A stretch of 64,000 bases of DNA from Anarhynchus alexandrinus (lineage: Eukaryota > Chordata > Aves > Charadriiformes > Charadriidae): positions 3,018,665 to 3,082,664 of the forward strand of contig VUYV01000045.1 in assembly GCA_008711295.1 (NCBI GenBank). Direction: 5' to 3'. This document shows positions 59,101 through 64,000 of this stretch, in pieces. The notes under the pieces were generated by a model, which saw only the letters and a list, made by a program, of their open reading frames with translations, had not been told where the DNA came from and did not search any database. The position numbers were made by a program, and so were the translations under genes. The number at the start of each line of letters is the position of its first letter. The stretch's first letter is position 1.

Positions 59101-62100
59101 TTAAGTACTGCTCGGTCATCAGTTGAAAAAGCACTGAAGATGGAGTGAGTGCAGTCCTGACTTTTTTTGTGTCTTTGTTCAGCTGGATGAAGGATGAGGA
59201 CAGCTGTTCATTTTTACAACTGCTCACAATGGTGGAGCTCTTACCATTTCCATCCATTACACAAATTGGGTCAGAGAGTAGAAGGGGATGCGAGCAGTCA
59301 GATATTGTCCTTAAAACTTGAAAAAGAAATCCTTCTGGTTTTCAAGTGTGCGCTGGTGAGTGTTAGATGAGCCATATTTATTTATTGTAATACCTGTTTG
59401 GTTGGGGGTTCAGGTGGTATTCATGCAGGGGCTTTGCTGCCCTGGGGGTGGGGGAAGCAATAGCTTGTGAGGCTTCATTCCCCTCGGAGCTCAGGGTTCG
59501 GCTGAAATCTCTTCATCTTTGAAAAACCCCTGAGCTGTGCAGCCCAAACATTAAGCATCAAGCTGCCTTCCTTTCTGACCCAAAAACATTTTCACCAGTG
59601 CTACTCAAGTCTCTGGTGCCTTTGGTGTTTCAGAGTAATTTTGGAAAGAGAGGATACCAGTTGGTTTGGTGAAATCACAACTTTGTTATCGTTAACTTTG
59701 TGAGGATGATTTATTCATTTTATTGATGTCTAGTTGCTTACGTGCCAGAGAAAAGAGTTAGAAAAGGTCCATCAGTACCTTGGAGCTCTGTAGATGGGGA
59801 CAGCATTTTTCCATTTTAAAATTACCTTAATATCCAAGAAAGTCATGTTCCACTCTGACTCAATTTAGTGTGTATCTGCCTACAGCTTTATGGACACTAC
59901 ATTAAACAAACTGTAATACGATGTATAACTTTAACTCACTATGCTTACCTTTGTGCTGCGTAAGTCTATTGTAAGCCCATATTAATTTTATCTCTATTAG
60001 GTGCTTCTTAATTTTGAGTATTTCCACATTTTATCTAAGTAGGGTGATACATTGCAATACATCAGTTTGGATACCTGTAAGCTGTTGGAAAACATGGCAA
60101 GTGTAGTTTGCTGCCAGGCAATGAATTTTTGTCATAGTTAAACTATCTTTGAAAGAAAATTGATTTCAAAAGAAATGTTTCAGAGGAGGGAGGGAGTTGA
60201 AAAGTTCTGTTTAATTTTTTTTTCAGAGTAAGGTTTTACTTTTCAGTGGGGTTTTTTTCAGTTTTAATTTATAGCTTTTACGTTCTTGACAATTATAGTC
60301 AAGTCTAAATATTCAAATTTTTTAACTTTCTCAATTTTATGTTTTGACAGACTTTGATTTTTATTTTTTCTGTGTTTTCCATAACCACTCTTAATAATTT
60401 ATGCCATGCTTTGGGTACTGCACTTTATTTTAAAAAAGCAAAACAAAACACCCCAAACTAACACTCAGGAGATTTCACATCTCTATATTGGGCATTGAAA
60501 TCTGCATTCATGTAATTAAAATTTTTAACTTATAAGAAAAAGGGTGTTATTCATGTTTATTGTGATATGTCATAGATATCTACACCCCCCCCTCTGTCCC
60601 CCCCTTTGTCCTGCACTTTGCTGAGCTCTGAAGATCCTGTTAATCTTCAGCCTTATTCTCCCCGTTTCCAAAGCTTTTTGAAAGCTCCTGCGTTTTTTAA
60701 GTTGGGAGTTCTGTCTCGGTTTGCCAACTTCCCTTAGCATGGTAGAGTGGGGAGAGATAATGGCAAGGGGAGAGATGCTCTGCCTACGGCTCGGAGGGTT
60801 TCTCTCCATTAGCTGTGCTGCCTTCTTTTCCCTTGTCTGAGGTAGGGCGGGCTTTGATGGATCTTTTAATATGAGTATCATCTTCCAACACAGAGCATGG
60901 GAATGGATTAGCCTAGAGGGTATGAGAGTCGTTCTCTGAGATAGTATTTTAAGGAGGACATCACTGACAATTCTGCTTCATATCCACTTTTCTTGTGTTT
61001 TGCCAGCACTTTTCTGCGCGTGTATTGGTAGCTTTGAAATAATCTACTGTTACATGTTAAAATAACTAAGGAATACATTTCATAGTCTTTGATTCATTGG
61101 CTCTTCATCTTATCCTTTCAGGTGGCATACTGCTTGCTTATATGAAGAGCAATTAGGGAAATATTTAAATGGATTTGTTTGGGGTTTTTCCTGAGTCAGA
61201 GGGACTTGCTTTTGGTATTTTGGTGTACATCGTCCTGAAATAGGTTCTTAGTAATTAACTATAAAAAAAAGAAGGTTGGAGGATAGTAGTTGCATGTGTT
61301 CAATTGAAAGTCTTGCTGGAATATGAAGTTCTCAGGCAAAACATATTCAGATGTGAAAAGATACTGCTGGGATAAGCCTTGGGGCAGAGCTTAATCTGTA
61401 ACACAGTTTACTGGGATCTGCCAGGTGATGTATTTGGAGATACTGAAAAGAAATAATTGGTGGCAGATAGTGCTGGAATTCTAAAGGAGAGAAAATTGGG
61501 TTTGTTGTTGTTTTTCCTAACAATTTTTTGTTGTCCTAAAAAGTGTTAATTTTTTTCAAGAAAAAACAAACCAACTTTTTGCTGGTAAAGTACAAATTCA
61601 GCCACTTAAAAAATAAATTGTGAGTGATTAAGTAACTCTTAATAAAGACTATAATGGATTGCTGCTCTTGTTGACTAGTTACTTCTTGGTCGGGAAGAGA
61701 TTGTCGTTGACTTTTGAGTTGCAGTAATTAATCAGGTCCCTCAACCTAAACAAGCTATTTTGAATGGATGCTTAATGCTAATCTTCCCTCCTGGTCATTT
61801 CAGTTTATTGTTGGAGAATGTTGCAGATGCCGGTGAAGTCTCCCACATCTTCTGCACAGACATGATGATAGCAGGAGTACTGCAAGGGTAAAACAAATGA
61901 GAGCAGGAAAAATGCAGTACAAACAGAAGAGGATCCTGGTAGTATAAAAAAAATAATGTAAAGCGACTGTGTCTAGAGAGAGATCTGCAGAGTGAAAATA
62001 GATCACAGAAAGACTGAGAAGAAAAATTCCCTTAAAGTCAGTGGAAGGCACCATCCTTTAGCACGTGCCCAAGTTATTAGGAGCTATGGGGAGGCTGCAG

Positions 62101-62639
62101 CCGACCATGTGCAGGGTGAGGGGCAGGGGCGAGGGTGCCCACTCCTCCTCACCCAAGAAGGTGCCTGTAAGCAGGCAGGGTCTGTTAGGCAGCCTGAGTG
62201 CAGCTCTTTCCCTGCTTTTGCTTTGGCAAACCCCACTATGCGAGGGCACTGCTCGTTATGCATGATGGCGGTGAACTTCTTGACTTGCATTTATTGACCG
62301 AAGCCTGAAAATTGCTAATGCAATTCCTCCGTCAGCTCCCCGAAGTCCCAATCTTTCCTGCGGCGGTGTGTCCCACGGCTCACATGCTGCTCCACTGCCT
62401 CACGCAGGGAGGGGACGGTTTGTATCTTAGGCAGCGTTCGGTAATTTGTGGGACTTAGGTTGGGTTCGTTCACAAAAGAGGATGTCAAAGGATGGAGAAT
62501 TGCCAGTTGAAAATCAGTCCCGTGCTCTCTTGGTGTGCACTCGTCTGCAGTTCTTTGGGGTTTTTATTTGGTTTTGTTGTTGTGTTTAGGTCTGAATTGT
62601 TCAATATAATCTCTTTCCCCTTCAACAAGCCAGGCCAAA
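50141..62639 (+). other. Intron 2 stretch without recognised gene
   Basis: AT-rich intron with a TA/CA-rich patch at 51330-51385, a T/G tract near 52545-52590, GC-richer patches at 53150-53300 and 53450-53610, and C-rich runs at 60583-60605. Open frames are short and lack recognisable domains. Nothing else supportable. Confidence 0.5.
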
Positions 62640-63830
62640 AGCATTTTTTTGTTAATATTACTGAGGTGTTTTACTGCAGCGGCGGCAGCGATTACAGGAC
62701 TACTGCATTTTGGCTAACAAATGCAATAAATGTGATGAAAATCCCCCTGTGTTTTACATTTCACTGCATAATATGTTTATATAACATGTTAAACACTTCT
62801 GTCTGAAGAACAGCTTTCCACAAAGGTAAAATGTATTTTCCATGGCACTTTTTTAGAATTACTGTGGGAAACGGTAATTCCTGCTCACTTCGCTCTCCCC
62901 ACATACCTCGGTCTGCCTTTCCCAGTGTTTTAAAATACGCATTTTCTTATTTTCCTGCCGCCCTTTGAAGTACTATTTTTTTCAACGTGTCTTTCAGTTC
63001 TGTGAGGCGAGAGGCTGTTATCTGTGAGGACGCGGCTTTCCCAGCGCCGGGGACCTGGCGGAGGCGCTGGGCGGGAGCAGCCAGGTCCCTGCCGGAGCGC
63101 GCCGTTGCACGAGCGCTAATTTGGCTTTTTGTATTCTTGTCCTGTCTGTTTGTGGTATTTAATGCTCTAACATCTCTCTGGTTGGGTGAACCCATATGTC
63201 ATTCAAATGGGAACCTGTGCCTTGCCATTGGCCTGACAGCCGCTCAGCCGTGGAGCACAATGATAAAATTATGAAAACTGTGTCTCTGCTCATTGGACCA
63301 GTGGAATTTACAAGCATTTCTCCTCCATGTGCCTAAACACTATGCTGCCGTGCCTTGGCTCGCACGGCAGATTTTTCTGGATTATAAGCCTTGTCAATAG
63401 TGTGAAAGCTCACTTGTGTCTTTTTTTCCCCTTCCCCTCTTTTTTTTTTTTTCTCCTCCTTCTTTATTTATAGGCATGTGCTCCTCACAGACAAAATCAA
63501 GTGTCAGCTGCCTGAATGCTTTGACGGTTACAAAAATAAATAGTTTGTTTATATATTTAAAATAAGAGCAGAGATATTTTTATGATAAGCAACGTTTTGC
63601 TGCTGCTTGGTTCTGTCAATGTATTTAACAGTCAATATGAGAATTGTTATTTATATGCAGATTCTGTTTACTTCAGCATTATTTATAAAGCAATACTGTC
63701 TGATGGTAAAGCCATGTCTGTAAAGTCATGTTTTTGCTTCACGTCTCCCTTTTTGTGGTATGGTAGACATTACAGATACATAATTCAAACATAAATGTTA
63801 TTTGACATAAGGGAATAAAACTATTTTCAG
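62640..63830. promoter_or_regulatory. Candidate regulatory block (conserved-element texture with CpG-dense core)
   Basis: About 1.2 kb free of recognisable repeats. It includes a CpG-dense core at 63005-63120, a CATTGGCC (inverted CCAAT) near 63226, TAAT/ATTA-rich segments and long runs of balanced complexity at 63460-63800. Compared with neighbouring intron it looks like an intronic enhancer or weak promoter. Cross-species conservation was not tested. Confidence 0.35.
63005..63120. promoter_or_regulatory. Small CpG cluster within intron 2
   Basis: I count 14 CpGs in about 115 bp, including GGAGCGCGCCG, against a CpG-poor intron. It is too short for a formal CpG island but is the only such concentration in intron 2 in this window. 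Confidence 0.55.
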
Positions 63831-63845
63831 CTCATGAAACACCAC

Positions 63846-63870
63846 CATAGGAGAGAGCACCTCTCCTATG
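63846..63870. repeat. Perfect 10-bp inverted repeat at the CR1 junction
   Basis: CATAGGAGAG at 63846-63855 pairs with CTCTCCTATG at 63861-63870 across AGCAC. The right arm is CR1 sequence and the left arm is essentially flank, so the palindrome straddles the insertion junction. Confidence 0.8.
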
Positions 63871-64000
63871 AGGAGAGGCTGAAGGAGTTGGGGCTGTTCA
63901 GCCTGGAGAAGAGAAGGCTCCGCGGAGATCTTATTGCGGCCTTTCAGTACCTAAAGGGGGCCTACAGGAGAGCTGGGGAAGGACTTTTTACTAGGGCATG
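63855..64000 (+). mobile_element. CR1 LINE copy C (5'-truncated, continues past the window)
   Basis: From 63855 the + strand is open in the CR1 ORF2 C-terminal frame: [19 protein letters not shown], then the conserved [13 protein letters not shown], up to the window end. Upstream CR1 sequence is absent, so the copy is 5'-truncated here. Over the ~66 bp that I aligned it differs from copies A and B at about 12 positions, so it belongs to another subfamily or is older. It is sense to ARID1B and inverted relative to copy B. Confidence 0.9.

Larger units (their letters stand above)
33001..64000 (+). other. ARID1B: ARID1B intron 2, 5' part (continues past the window)
   Basis: This follows the exon 2 donor. 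I looked for the next ARID1B coding block, which begins with a Pro-Pro-Gln-Tyr-Gly-Gln-like stretch, and did not see it, so exon 3 is beyond the right edge. The intron is T-rich on the transcribed strand, carries one unsequenced gap, scattered low-complexity T/G tracts, a few faint old repeats, a CpG-dense candidate regulatory block near 63 kb and a CR1 at the very end. Confidence 0.75.

Noticed and set aside
1..64000. CRISPR arrays, operons, tRNA/rRNA genes, endogenous retrovirus LTRs
   Set aside because: No regularly spaced repeats, no compact gene clusters, no cloverleaf with A/B boxes outside the diverged MIR relics, and no paired LTRs or retroviral motifs were seen.

Overview
This is vertebrate, almost certainly bird (sauropsid), nuclear DNA. 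One recognisable coding exon sits in tens of kilobases of T-rich intron, the main interspersed repeats are CR1 LINEs with 5' truncation, and there are faint MIR-type SINE relics. I see no bacterial, viral or organellar gene organisation.

The only host coding sequence I can defend is a 195-nt, phase-0/phase-0 exon on the + strand at 32806-33000. It matches exon 2 of ARID1B, a subunit of the BAF (SWI/SNF) chromatin-remodelling complex, as I remember the vertebrate protein. The window would therefore be the 3' part of ARID1B intron 1 (1-32805), exon 2, and the 5' part of intron 2 (33001-64000). Exon 1, which is very GC-rich in this family, is expected just left of the window. The first ~560 bases are a CpG-dense block with paired CCAAT boxes and a TATA-like element, consistent with the edge of the gene's promoter island or a secondary promoter.

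Layout. 1-570: CpG island with a GATA/GATC microsatellite. 570-8220: plain intron with MIR relics and one perfect 11-bp hairpin. 8225-8960: a second CpG island with a G-quadruplex motif and a GT/GC-rich minisatellite. 8960-26020: intron with a fold-back MITE-like relic (14841-15102), an old CR1 end (about 16150), a clear MIR (about 21000) and several stretches that read like conserved non-coding DNA. 26025-29420: two young CR1 copies in inverted orientation (A on +, B on -), about 1% different over ~700 bp and separated by 1.2 kb. 32806-33000: ARID1B exon 2. 33001-62640: intron 2 with T/G-rich tracts and one assembly gap (38730-38798). 62640-63830: a CpG-dense, candidate regulatory block. 63855-64000: the start of a third CR1 that runs off the window.

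The most notable structure is the inverted CR1 pair. Both copies carry the same disabling frameshift, their bodies are nearly identical, and their 3' tails differ much more. This suggests local gene conversion or inverted duplication, or mobilisation from one defective source. In the nascent ARID1B transcript the pair could fold into a duplex of about 700 bp. I found no convincing evidence of a wholly new biological system. All repeat, CpG-island and conserved-element calls are by eye, without database searches.
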